Assembly (NCBI GenBank): GCA_934202965.1
Contig: CAKPYN010000001.1
Location: forward strand, 1 to 64,000
Origin: an uncultured Megasphaera sp.
Lineage (GTDB): Bacteria; Bacillota; Negativicutes; Veillonellales; Megasphaeraceae
Reading direction: 5' to 3'
Length of the DNA stretch: 64,000 bases
Below, in pieces: positions 17,308-25,963 of this stretch. The stretch's first letter is position 1. Each line of letters opens with the position of its first letter. Made by a program: the position numbers and the translations under genes. The notes beneath the pieces were generated by a model, which saw nothing but the letters and a program-made list of their open reading frames with translations, searched no databases and was not told the origin of the DNA.

Positions 17308-18159
17308 GTGAAAAAAATATTTTCTTGGCTCGTGGGAATTATTTTTACCATGGCTGTATTAGTAGTAGGTATCTTTGCCTATTGGTATTTTGGTTCGACG
17401 AATTATAGATTAACAGGTGTCCCTGTTTTAAATTATCATCAAGTCAATAATAAATATGATACATGTTTGACGATGAAACCAAAAAATTTCGAAGAACAAA
17501 TGAAGTATTTGCATGACAATGGATATCATGCAATTACGCAGGCACAGTTTGATGCGTATATGAAAGGTGAAGGAGATCTGCCCGATAGGCCGATTATGAT
17601 TACGTTTGATGATGGGTATGTAGACAACTATGAAGAAGCGTATCCAATTATGAAAAAGTATGGCATGCGTGGTACGATTTTTTTGATTATGGATTTAATG
17701 GGCCAAAAAGGATATCTGACATGGGGGCAGGTACAAGAAATGGCAGCAGATGGCATGGAATTTGGCTCCCATACAGTTAGTCATAAACCTCTGACTAGTT
17801 TTGATCGCGCTGGCATTCGTCGGGAATTGACTGAATCTAAACAGCAAATTGAAGAACACCTAGGTAAGCCATGTACATTTGCAGCTTTTCCAGAAGGAAA
17901 ATTTAATGATACTGTCGTTGAAGAAGCTAAAAATGCCGGCTATGAATATTCATTTTCTGTAGAAACAGGACGAGATTTTCCTTGGGATGATCATCTGAAT
18001 CTAGATCGTGTACCAATGTTTGAAGGACCGGTTAGCTTTAAGCATTTTCGTTTTCGGCTGACCTTTAGTGCTTTCAGTGCATTATTATGGAAAACCCATA
18101 AATATTTTGAACATATTGAATTTACAAAGCCATTGGCACAACATATTCCCCAGCCATAA
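17308..18159 (+). CDS. Membrane-anchored polysaccharide deacetylase (NodB type)
   Basis: 283 residues from a GTG with AGGAG upstream. Residues 1-28 are an uncleaved-looking signal anchor. The NodB domain shows motif 1 IMITFDDGYVDNYEEAYPI (metal-binding Asp), motif 2 FGSHTVSHKPL (H-x3-H metal ligands), and later AAFPEGKFNDTV and YSFSVETGRD. These enzymes remove acetyl groups from cell-wall or capsular polysaccharides. VPVLNYHQVNNK before the domain is common in the PgaB/IcaB-like group. It is followed immediately by a strong terminator. Confidence 0.88.
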   Translation: MKKIFSWLVGIIFTMAVLVVGIFAYWYFGSTNYRLTGVPVLNYHQVNNKYDTCLTMKPKNFEEQMKYLHDNGYHAITQAQFDAYMKGEGDLPDRPIMITFDDGYVDNYEEAYPIMKKYGMRGTIFLIMDLMGQKGYLTWGQVQEMAADGMEFGSHTVSHKPLTSFDRAGIRRELTESKQQIEEHLGKPCTFAAFPEGKFNDTVVEEAKNAGYEYSFSVETGRDFPWDDHLNLDRVPMFEGPVSFKHFRFRLTFSAFSALLWKTHKYFEHIEFTKPLAQHIPQP

Positions 18160-18160
18160 T

Positions 18161-18201
18161 AAAAAGGTATGATACATAATTTCATGTATCATACCTTTTT
18201 A
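18161..18201 (+). terminator. Terminator of the deacetylase gene
   Basis: AAAAAGGTATGATACAT and ATGTATCATACCTTTTT pair around AATTTC. Confidence 0.95.
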
Positions 18202-18256
18202 TTATGTTTGTGTGATTTGAAGAAAGTGATTTTTAGTATACCATAAAACCCATATT

Positions 18257-18290
18257 AAAAAGGGCTTGTCAATGTGACCAAGCCCTTTTA
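18257..18290. terminator. Terminator of the flippase gene
   Basis: AAAAGGGCTTG and CAAGCCCTTTT pair, with TTTTAAT on the minus-strand side. It lies 20 bases after the minus-strand flippase stop and can also back up the preceding terminator. Confidence 0.85.
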
Positions 18291-18309
18291 TTTTGTATAT
18301 GTAATTTTG

Positions 18310-19860
18310 TTAGAAAAAACGACCAATAAACGGCATTTTCATGGCATCTTTTTTAGTAACGCCACCGCAAAGGGCCATTAAGCCAATATAAATAACCGAA
18401 CCGATGATACAGGTTACGAATAAGCTGATAAACAGTCCTGCATGAGCATGTAGAAAGGCGTATAAGAAAAACATGATAACGCCCATGACAGCGGCAGATA
18501 CGATGTTTTTGACGACTACTTTTAAGTCAATGAGGTAACCCGTATGGCGGTAAATAAAGAAGAGATTTAAAGCCGCAGCTACGCCAATATCCGCAACAGT
18601 AGCATAGGCAGCACCGGTAATACCAAATGAAGGAATAGCAACTAAAAACCAGTTGCACAATACTTTTGCCACACAGGCAATGCCCATGTTGATGACAGGA
18701 ATTTTAGGCCGTTTTAAGCCTTGTAAGATAGCTGTCGTAATTTGATGAAGCCCTAAGAAACAGATAGCGATGGCAACGGCTCGCGTTGCGTCGGTAGCTG
18801 CTGGTGCGTTGTAAATAAATGTAACAACTGGCTCAGCCATGACGTAAAGCATCACGCTGAATGGAATCGTAACCAAAAAGGCAATACGCATAGCACCGGC
18901 TGTACGGCTGTATATTTCATCCGTTTCCTTTAAGGTAAAACTATGACTGATTGCAGGTACCAAGCTCATTGCCATGGCAGCTGTTAAAATCGTTGCCAGA
19001 TTGATGAGAGGAACGGACATACCTGTCAAATATCCAAATAGTTCTGTGGCTTGTGCTGTAGAATAGCCAGCAACTTCCAACCGGCGGGGAACGATGAGTA
19101 AGTCTAGATTCGAAACGACAGGCAGCATAATGCTGGATAAAGAAATCGGAATAGCCAGGACAACGAGACGCTTTAGAATATGCCGAATACGTTCTTGTGG
19201 GAATATAGGACCATTTTTAGGTAAGGAACGCTTCAGTTTGTAATAGAAATAAATTAATACAAGCCAGGCAGCAAGACCACCGGCTCCAGCTCCTAAACTA
19301 GCACCGCCGGCTGCATAGTCCAAACCATATGGTAGTAACAAAGCAGCAAAGCCAAGCATAACGACGACACGAACCAGCTGTTCTACAATTTGAGAAATTG
19401 CTGTTGGAGTCATCTGCTGCCATCCTTGTAAATATCCGCGGTATCCAGCAATGATGGTCGTAAAGAAAATAGCTGGTGCAAGGGCGATTAATGAATAGTA
19501 TGCACGGCTTTCGCGAATAATTTGTTCATCAATCAAAAATCTAGCTCCAAAGAAAACGACAACACTTAAAAACAATGCTGTCATACAGAGCATTGTCAAA
19601 GATACCCGGAAAATACGCTGCGCACCGGCATAATCTTCTTTGGCAGCCTTTTCAGCTGTAATAATAGAAATTGCAATAGGAAGACCGGCACTGGATACAT
19701 CTAGAGCTAATAAATAAATCGGAAAGGCCATTTGATAAATGCCAATACCTTCGCCGCCTAGAATACGGGATAAAATAATCCAGTTAATACTGCCGATTGC
19801 TTTGACGACAAATCCCGAAAGTGTTAGGATAAGCGTCCCAGAGATAAACTTGTTTGCCAT
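18310..19860 (-). CDS. Polysaccharide/lipid flippase of the MOP family (SpoVB/Wzx-like)
   Basis: About 516 residues from ATG 19860 (MANKFISGTLILTLSGFVVKA) with AGAGG upstream; an in-frame ATG at 19875 lacks a site. Fourteen-helix-type hydrophobic pattern; family landmarks are SRILGGEGIGIYQMAFPIY near the N-terminus, GYRGYLQGWQQMTPTAISQIVEQLVRV split over one helix pair, and AILQGLKRPKIPVINM. MOP-family members flip lipid-linked oligosaccharides or peptidoglycan precursors to the outer leaflet. The substrate cannot be set from sequence; SpoVB, MurJ-like and Wzx members share these motifs. It is a single-gene minus-strand unit. Confidence 0.85.
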   Translation of the reverse strand: MANKFISGTLILTLSGFVVKAIGSINWIILSRILGGEGIGIYQMAFPIYLLALDVSSAGLPIAISIITAEKAAKEDYAGAQRIFRVSLTMLCMTALFLSVVVFFGARFLIDEQIIRESRAYYSLIALAPAIFFTTIIAGYRGYLQGWQQMTPTAISQIVEQLVRVVVMLGFAALLLPYGLDYAAGGASLGAGAGGLAAWLVLIYFYYKLKRSLPKNGPIFPQERIRHILKRLVVLAIPISLSSIMLPVVSNLDLLIVPRRLEVAGYSTAQATELFGYLTGMSVPLINLATILTAAMAMSLVPAISHSFTLKETDEIYSRTAGAMRIAFLVTIPFSVMLYVMAEPVVTFIYNAPAATDATRAVAIAICFLGLHQITTAILQGLKRPKIPVINMGIACVAKVLCNWFLVAIPSFGITGAAYATVADIGVAAALNLFFIYRHTGYLIDLKVVVKNIVSAAVMGVIMFFLYAFLHAHAGLFISLFVTCIIGSVIYIGLMALCGGVTKKDAMKMPFIGRFF

Positions 19861-20082
19861 AATAAACCTCTTCACTATATATAAATTTGCTGTTCAAACA
19901 ACTTATTTTATCATATTTGCGGTATAGTGACTAGGTATAATGCCAGACGATTTGCCAGGATTTTGTAAATTCAAGGCGATGATGCGAATCCCTACTAGCC
20001 ACTATCTTTGCTTTGTGGTATAGTAACGTAGATACTAATTAGTATATTGAATATAACCGCATAAGCAGTAGAGGTGATAGCA

Positions 20083-21438
20083 TTGCGTATTGTTGTTATT
20101 GGTGCAGGAAAACTGGGCTATAGCATTGCAGAATTATTATCAAACGAACAGTTTGATGTCGTTGTCGTAGATCATGATGAAGAACGGCTGGAAGTCGTCA
20201 AAAATACACTGGATGTGTTGACGATATTGGCAAATGGAGCCAGTCCGATTACAATGAATGATCCGGACATTCGAGATGCCGATATATTGGTAGCTTCCAC
20301 GGCAATTGATGAAGTAAATATGGTTGCCTGTATTTTGGCTAAAAAACACGGCATTACGTATACGGCTGCCCGTATTCGAGATATGCAGTTTTTATCAGAA
20401 GCCAAGGACTATTTAAAAGAAAATTTTGATATTGATTTAATGCTGAATCCGGAACTCATTACAGCCCGTGAAATCAACCGGATTCTGATGACTCCGGCCG
20501 CGTTGAACGTAGAAGATTTTGCGAATGGCAAGGTACGTTTGTTTGAAACGAAAGTAGGGCGACATTCACCGCTTGTTCATATTCCGTTTAAAGACATGGC
20601 GATTCCCCCATCTATATTGGCAGGCATGATTTTCAGAGATCATCGCATGATTATTCCTCATGGTGATGATAAGCTGTTGCCTCATGATAATGCCTATTTT
20701 ATTGGCGATCCCCAAGCGATTGAAAAATTTAGTGCTAATTTTGTACAGCGGGATACATCTAAAGTAGAACGAGTTATTATTATTGGTGCCGGCCGAACCG
20801 GTCGATTTTTGGCGCCGATGCTGGATAAACAAGGGGTACGAGTTAAAATTTTTGATAAAAACAGGGAACGCAGTTTGTTGGCAGCTGAAAAACTGGAAAA
20901 TGGACTGGCTATTTGTGGCGACGGCACGGACTTGGATTTGTTGGAACAAGAAGGAATTGCCGATGCTGATGTCGTGATTTGCCTGACAGATGATGAAAAA
21001 CTCAATTTGATGCTGGCATTGATTGCAAAACATTTAGGAGCAAAAAAAACAATTGTCCGTGTATCACGCAGGGAATATGTCGATTTAATGGAAAAAGTAG
21101 GGGTTGATATTGTTTTATCGACGCGTCTGCTATCTGCCAGTGAAGTACTGGCATTTGCTCGTCAGGGCGGTGTTGTATCCGTTTCTTTGCTGGAAGGAGC
21201 CAAAGCAGAAGCTGTTGAAGTCATCGTACAGGATGGGGCGCCTGTTGCCGGCAAACGGTTGATGGATGTCAAGCTTCCAAGAGAATGTCTGGTTTGTGCA
21301 TATGTTCGTGGTGATGAAGCTTCTATTCCAAACGGCAGTTCTATATTGCTGGCTGGCGATCGGGTTATTTTATTCATTCAGACTTCATTTGCAAAAAAAG
21401 TGATGAGTTATTTTAAAGGACGGGATACAGATGCATAA
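20083..21438 (+). CDS. trkA: Potassium uptake regulator TrkA
   Basis: About 451 residues from TTG 20083 (MRIVVIGAGKLGYSIAELL), with AGAGGTGAT at good spacing; GTG 20074 is inside that site. TrkA is the cytoplasmic NAD(H)/ATP-binding subunit that gates TrkH. It has two RCK_N Rossmann domains (first GAGKLG, second IIIGAGRTGRFLAPML near residue 230) each followed by an RCK_C domain. It overlaps the first trkH by 8 bases and starts the four-gene trk operon. Confidence 0.95.
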   Translation: MRIVVIGAGKLGYSIAELLSNEQFDVVVVDHDEERLEVVKNTLDVLTILANGASPITMNDPDIRDADILVASTAIDEVNMVACILAKKHGITYTAARIRDMQFLSEAKDYLKENFDIDLMLNPELITAREINRILMTPAALNVEDFANGKVRLFETKVGRHSPLVHIPFKDMAIPPSILAGMIFRDHRMIIPHGDDKLLPHDNAYFIGDPQAIEKFSANFVQRDTSKVERVIIIGAGRTGRFLAPMLDKQGVRVKIFDKNRERSLLAAEKLENGLAICGDGTDLDLLEQEGIADADVVICLTDDEKLNLMLALIAKHLGAKKTIVRVSRREYVDLMEKVGVDIVLSTRLLSASEVLAFARQGGVVSVSLLEGAKAEAVEVIVQDGAPVAGKRLMDVKLPRECLVCAYVRGDEASIPNGSSILLAGDRVILFIQTSFAKKVMSYFKGRDTDA

Positions 21439-22882
21439 GCGGTTATTTGTATTTCTCTTAGGACGAATTGCTTTGCTGAACGGTATGGTGATGATCCTTC
21501 CTTTTTTGTATTCGTTTTTTTGGCAGGAAGAAGGATATATATATTTTGGTCCCTCTATTTTAATTGCCTTAGGCATTGGTGGATTGCTTATTCATGCCGG
21601 TCGTATCCACAAACGACAAATGAGCGCCGTAGAAGGGGCTTGGTACATGGTGCTGGTATGGCTTTTGTTGGGCGGCATTGGTATGCTGCCGTATATCTTA
21701 TCCGGCTGGTTGAGTATTGCCGATGCGTTTTTTGAAAGTATTTCTGCTTTTACGACGACCGGTATCTCTTGTATATCTGACACGCAAGGCATGCTGCCAC
21801 CGTCACTGCTATTGTGGCATAGCATGATGTCTTGGATGGGCGGATTGAATTTTATTTTACTATTGGTGACAGTTGTACCGTTGGTTAGCGGTTCATTTGG
21901 TTTGACATTATCAGCACACCAAAGCATCCGCTTTAGTCCGGTTGTAGGACGCATGCAAAATGCAGCTCGTCAGACGGGAAAAATGTATGCAGCTATTACG
22001 GTTATTTCGATTATATTATATTCGATGGCTGGGCTGCCGTTAGTAGATGCTTGCATTAAGGCCTTGATGACTGTTTCCACTAGCGGTGGAGATACGGTGT
22101 TCGATTTTGCGCAGCAAAATAGCATTTCTTTGGAAATAGCCGGTATGCTGTCGATGATTTTGGCAAGCGGTAATTTCTTATTATATTGGAAAGGCGTTGA
22201 ACGAAGAGCGTTTCGCACGATTTTTGCTGATACGGAATTACAGGTATTTTTAGCTATTTTACTTGGTATGGGACTGTTAGTATCTATTCATTTATGGCAT
22301 ATGGGTGTATACAATATCACAATGAGTTTGCGATATGGCTTTTTCCAAGTCGTATCATTTTGCAGTACCAGCGGGTTTATCACAGCGTCTATTACTAACT
22401 GGCCGGAATTTGATAAGTTTATTTTATTTGCCTTGGTTTTTATTGGCGGGTGTATTGGTTCAGCTGCTGGCGGTATGCGGGTTATGCGATTTGTAGTGCT
22501 GTTTAAAATTGCTAAGCAGGAAATGCGTCGTACGCTGCATCCGCATATGGTTATTAGTTTGAAAATCAATGGGATTCCTGTTGATATGAAAATTATCAGT
22601 CGCGTATTAAGTTATTTCTTTTTATTTATGGTTGTCTTTTTTATTTCGACAGTGATTATTTCATTGTCTGGTATAGAGCCCATGCAGGCGATGGGTGTGG
22701 CAGTAGGTTGCTTGTCGAGTACTGGCGCTACGGCTAGTTTATTTGGTATTACTGATTTTTCTCTCATGCCGACATGGGTCAAACTATATTGCGCCTTATT
22801 GATGATTTTAGGCAGATTGGAAATTTTTTCTTTTTTGATTATATTGCAAACAGGAATGCAGTATATTCATCGTCGGTGGTAG
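21431..22882 (+). CDS. trkH: TrkH-family potassium transporter, copy 1
   Basis: 483 residues, overlapping trkA by 8 bases. TrkH proteins have four pore-loop repeats that form a K+ filter. Filter-like segments are visible: AFTTTGISCISD, TVSTSGGDTVF, FCSTSGFITAS and LSSTGATASLFG. Of the three copies this is the most divergent in its first pore loop (TTTGIS instead of GTGATV) and second (SGGDTV instead of TGGFSP-like). It is closest to trkA and probably translationally coupled to it. Confidence 0.9.
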   Translation: MHKRLFVFLLGRIALLNGMVMILPFLYSFFWQEEGYIYFGPSILIALGIGGLLIHAGRIHKRQMSAVEGAWYMVLVWLLLGGIGMLPYILSGWLSIADAFFESISAFTTTGISCISDTQGMLPPSLLLWHSMMSWMGGLNFILLLVTVVPLVSGSFGLTLSAHQSIRFSPVVGRMQNAARQTGKMYAAITVISIILYSMAGLPLVDACIKALMTVSTSGGDTVFDFAQQNSISLEIAGMLSMILASGNFLLYWKGVERRAFRTIFADTELQVFLAILLGMGLLVSIHLWHMGVYNITMSLRYGFFQVVSFCSTSGFITASITNWPEFDKFILFALVFIGGCIGSAAGGMRVMRFVVLFKIAKQEMRRTLHPHMVISLKINGIPVDMKIISRVLSYFFLFMVVFFISTVIISLSGIEPMQAMGVAVGCLSSTGATASLFGITDFSLMPTWVKLYCALLMILGRLEIFSFLIILQTGMQYIHRRW

Positions 22883-22898
22883 GAGGCGTAACAGCCTA

Positions 22899-24350
22899 AT
22901 GAATTATAAAGTAATCGTATATATACTGGGAAAAATTTCCCTAGCTTGCGGAATGAGTATGTTGCTGCCTTTAGTGACAGCCATTTGGTATGGCGAGCAG
23001 AGTATCGGCGCTTTTTGCATTGCAATCGGTGTTTGTATCATATGGGGACAGGTATTGATATTACAAGGGCAGGCAGTAAAGAATGAACTGACGAACCGAG
23101 AAGGCATTGCCATTACTAGTTTAGGATGGATTATGGTGACCTTTTTAGGGATGATTCCCTATACCGCTGGTGGATATATTGGCGTATTGGATGGTATATT
23201 TGAATGTATTTCTGGCCTGTCCGGTACAGGTGCGACGGTTATCCCCGATTTGGAAATACTGCCGCAGAGTATATTGTTATGGCGTTCGTTGACCCATTGG
23301 ATTGGCGGATTGGGAATCATCGTCATTTTTATTGCCTTATTTCCGCAAATTGGTCGAGGTATGGTACACATGTTTAATGCTGAAAGTACAGGACCTACAT
23401 CGGAACGTACGCTGCCGCGTATTAAGGAAATGGCTAAAGCCTTATTTTGTGTGTATGCATCCTTTACAATAGCTGCAACGATTGCGTGCATGCTTTGCGG
23501 CATGAATTTTGTTACTGCCTTGGATCATGCGTTTTCAACGATAGCAACGGGTGGATTTTCTCCTTACAATGATAGTGCAGCCCATTTCCACAGCCCCGTA
23601 ATAGAAGGCGTATTGGAATTTTTTATGCTTATTTCCAGTGCTAATTTTGGTATGTATGTTGCAGCTTGGCATCGAGGCATTCATGTGATTTGGAAAGATA
23701 CAGAATTTCGAACGTATTTAGGCATTGTTGCCGGTGCGACAGCGATTATTACATTGAATTTGATACTGCAACAAGGATGGAATGGCAGTGATGCTGTTCG
23801 GCAGGCTTTTTTTCAAGTTGTTTCGCTGTCTTCATCAACCGGTTTCGTTTCTAGTGATTTTGATGTATGGCCGTCGTTTTCTAAATTTGTGCTGTTGTTT
23901 TTGATGTTTGTCGGTGGTTGTGCCGGTTCAACAGCAGGCGGCTTAAAGGTGACACGCTTACTGCTATTATGTCATGTTATTCGAGTCACGGTGCAAGAAA
24001 CACTACATCCCCGCATGGTATATCATGTTCATTCTAATGGAGAAGATTTTTCTACAGATATCATTTATGGCGTCGTACGATTTTTCTTTGTGTATATGAT
24101 GTTGGATATCCTATGGTCCTCATTATTAATCTGGGATGGTATACCTATCTTTGATGCCATTGGTGTTAGCATATCCACCATGGGAAGCTGCGGCCCAGCG
24201 TTCGGACTGTTTGGTGCAACCTGTACATATGCCGACATGCCGGCATTTAGCAAGGGGGTTATTTGTCTTTCTATGTTAATGGGACGATTAGAATCGTTTA
24301 CTGTATTAGCCTTATTAATGCCATCGTTTTGGAAACGGCGGACTTGGTAG
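22899..24350 (+). CDS. trkH: TrkH-family potassium transporter, copy 2
   Basis: 483 residues, 16 bases after copy 1, with AGGAGG upstream. Pore segments: LSGTGATVIPDLEIL, STIATGGFSPYND, LSSSTGFVSSDFD and STMGSCGPAFGLFGA. The inter-domain segment HWIGGLGIIVIFIALFP is a standard TrkH landmark. It is much closer to copy 3 than to copy 1, so these two probably arose by a recent duplication. Confidence 0.92.
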   Translation: MNYKVIVYILGKISLACGMSMLLPLVTAIWYGEQSIGAFCIAIGVCIIWGQVLILQGQAVKNELTNREGIAITSLGWIMVTFLGMIPYTAGGYIGVLDGIFECISGLSGTGATVIPDLEILPQSILLWRSLTHWIGGLGIIVIFIALFPQIGRGMVHMFNAESTGPTSERTLPRIKEMAKALFCVYASFTIAATIACMLCGMNFVTALDHAFSTIATGGFSPYNDSAAHFHSPVIEGVLEFFMLISSANFGMYVAAWHRGIHVIWKDTEFRTYLGIVAGATAIITLNLILQQGWNGSDAVRQAFFQVVSLSSSTGFVSSDFDVWPSFSKFVLLFLMFVGGCAGSTAGGLKVTRLLLLCHVIRVTVQETLHPRMVYHVHSNGEDFSTDIIYGVVRFFFVYMMLDILWSSLLIWDGIPIFDAIGVSISTMGSCGPAFGLFGATCTYADMPAFSKGVICLSMLMGRLESFTVLALLMPSFWKRRTW

Positions 24351-24389
24351 TTTCATGATTTAGAATGCCGACATGTAGTTGAGGAGCCT

Positions 24390-25838
24390 ATGGATTATAA
24401 AATCATTTGTCACTTTTTGGGAAAAATTTCATTAATACAAGCCTTTGTCGTCATACTCCCGCTAGCGATGGCATATTGGCGGGGCGAAGACAGCTGCATA
24501 GCGTTTATACTAACAAGTATGGTGGGGTGCCTAATAGCCGTACTGTGTCTGAGTCAGAGCCATGTACGTACCAAAGCATTGACCATGCGGGAGGGCATTG
24601 CTATTACGGGTCTAGGGTGGCTCTTGGCTACGTTTTTAGGCATGCTGCCTTACGTGTTTGGACAATACTTAGGCGCATTGGATGGCTTTTTTGAAAGTAT
24701 TTCCGGGTTTACTGGTACGGGAGCGACGGTTATTACCGATTTAGAGGTACTGCCGCAAAGTATTTTACTGTGGCGCAGTATGACTCACTGGCTGGGGGGA
24801 TTGGGAATCGTCGTTATTTTTATTGCAATTTTACCGGAATCCGGACAGGCCACAGTTTCTATGTACAATGCAGAAGCTGCCGGGCCAACGAAAGAACGGG
24901 TACTGCCGCGGTTGCATGAGATGACGAGTGTCTTATTTCGCATGTACATGGTATTTACCTTGATTTCCTTAGGTGTCTTTTTGCTTTGCGGCATGGATGG
25001 CATTAGTGCGGTCAATCATGCGTTATCTACCATTTCCGCCGGCGGCTTTTCAACATATAATAATAGTGCAGCTCATTTTGACAATCCCTTTGTCGAGGGG
25101 TGGATGACCTTTTTTATGATATTAGCCGGCGGTAATTTTGGCTTATATTATCAAGTGTATCAAAAGGGATTTCATGTATTAAAACGAAATACAGAATTTA
25201 AAGTCTATTTGTGGATATTATTAGTAGCTACTATTTGCATTGGCTTAAACTTGATAAGTGCTTTTAGTGCTTCTTGGGATCGGGCATTGCGATTCGCGTC
25301 CTTTCAGGCCGCATCGATTGCGACGACAGGATTTGTATCCGCTGACTATGATCGATGGCCTACCTTTTCCAAGGGAATTCTTATGCTGCTCATGATTAGC
25401 GGCGGCTGTGCCGGTTCTACCGCAGCAGGAATCAAAGTATCACGGCTGGTTATTTTATGTAAAGCTATTTGGGCGACCGTATCTCGCACGATTCATCCCC
25501 ATATGGTTATTCAATTCAAAATGAATGGCAAAGCTGTTAGTGCTGACACCGTCATACGCACGAGCCAGTTTTTCTTTTTGTATATAGCTTTTATTGTTTT
25601 ATGGGCATTCTTACTTACGTGGGATAATGTTCCCGTATTTGATGCGATCGGTATCAGCGTTAGTACAATGGGCTGTATCGGACCGGCTTTTGGAATTACC
25701 GGTGCGACTTGTACATATGCGGAACTTTCCATTTTTTCAAAAAGCATTCTTTGCTTATCTATGATAATTGGACGTTTGGAAATGTTTACGATTCTTGTCA
25801 TGTGTCGAAAGAGCTTTTGGAAAACTAGAAGATACTAA
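24390..25838 (+). CDS. trkH: TrkH-family potassium transporter, copy 3
   Basis: 482 residues, 39 bases after copy 2; GAGGAG upstream. Pore segments: FTGTGATVITDLEVL, STISAGGFSTYNN, SIATTGFVSADYD and STMGCIGPAFGITGA. It shares long identical stretches with copy 2 (for example TYADMP/TYAELS end regions). It is the last host gene before the prophage, followed by a 17-bp perfect hairpin. Confidence 0.92.
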   Translation: MDYKIICHFLGKISLIQAFVVILPLAMAYWRGEDSCIAFILTSMVGCLIAVLCLSQSHVRTKALTMREGIAITGLGWLLATFLGMLPYVFGQYLGALDGFFESISGFTGTGATVITDLEVLPQSILLWRSMTHWLGGLGIVVIFIAILPESGQATVSMYNAEAAGPTKERVLPRLHEMTSVLFRMYMVFTLISLGVFLLCGMDGISAVNHALSTISAGGFSTYNNSAAHFDNPFVEGWMTFFMILAGGNFGLYYQVYQKGFHVLKRNTEFKVYLWILLVATICIGLNLISAFSASWDRALRFASFQAASIATTGFVSADYDRWPTFSKGILMLLMISGGCAGSTAAGIKVSRLVILCKAIWATVSRTIHPHMVIQFKMNGKAVSADTVIRTSQFFFLYIAFIVLWAFLLTWDNVPVFDAIGISVSTMGCIGPAFGITGATCTYAELSIFSKSILCLSMIIGRLEMFTILVMCRKSFWKTRRY

Positions 25839-25920
25839 TTGAGGGTGTGCATAAAACAGCGTGGTTGAGCCATTTTATAAAATGCATATTCGATTAACAT
25901 GCGATGAAAAAACAGTGATA

Positions 25921-25960
25921 ACAGAAAGAGCCGTCTTAAAGAAAAGACGGCTCTTTCTGT
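25921..25960. terminator. Bidirectional terminator at the host-prophage boundary
   Basis: ACAGAAAGAGCCGTCTT and AAGACGGCTCTTTCTGT are perfect 17-base arms. It lies 4 bases beyond the integrase stop and 82 bases after the last trkH, so it can end transcription from both sides. The attachment junction must be within about 25839-25963, but a serine-integrase core is too short to recognise by eye. Confidence 0.75.
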
Positions 25961-25963
25961 ATA

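Noticed and set aside
25839..25963. Exact attL core of the prophage
   Set aside because: Serine-integrase cores are 2-3 bases and the right junction is not in the window, so no core can be named.
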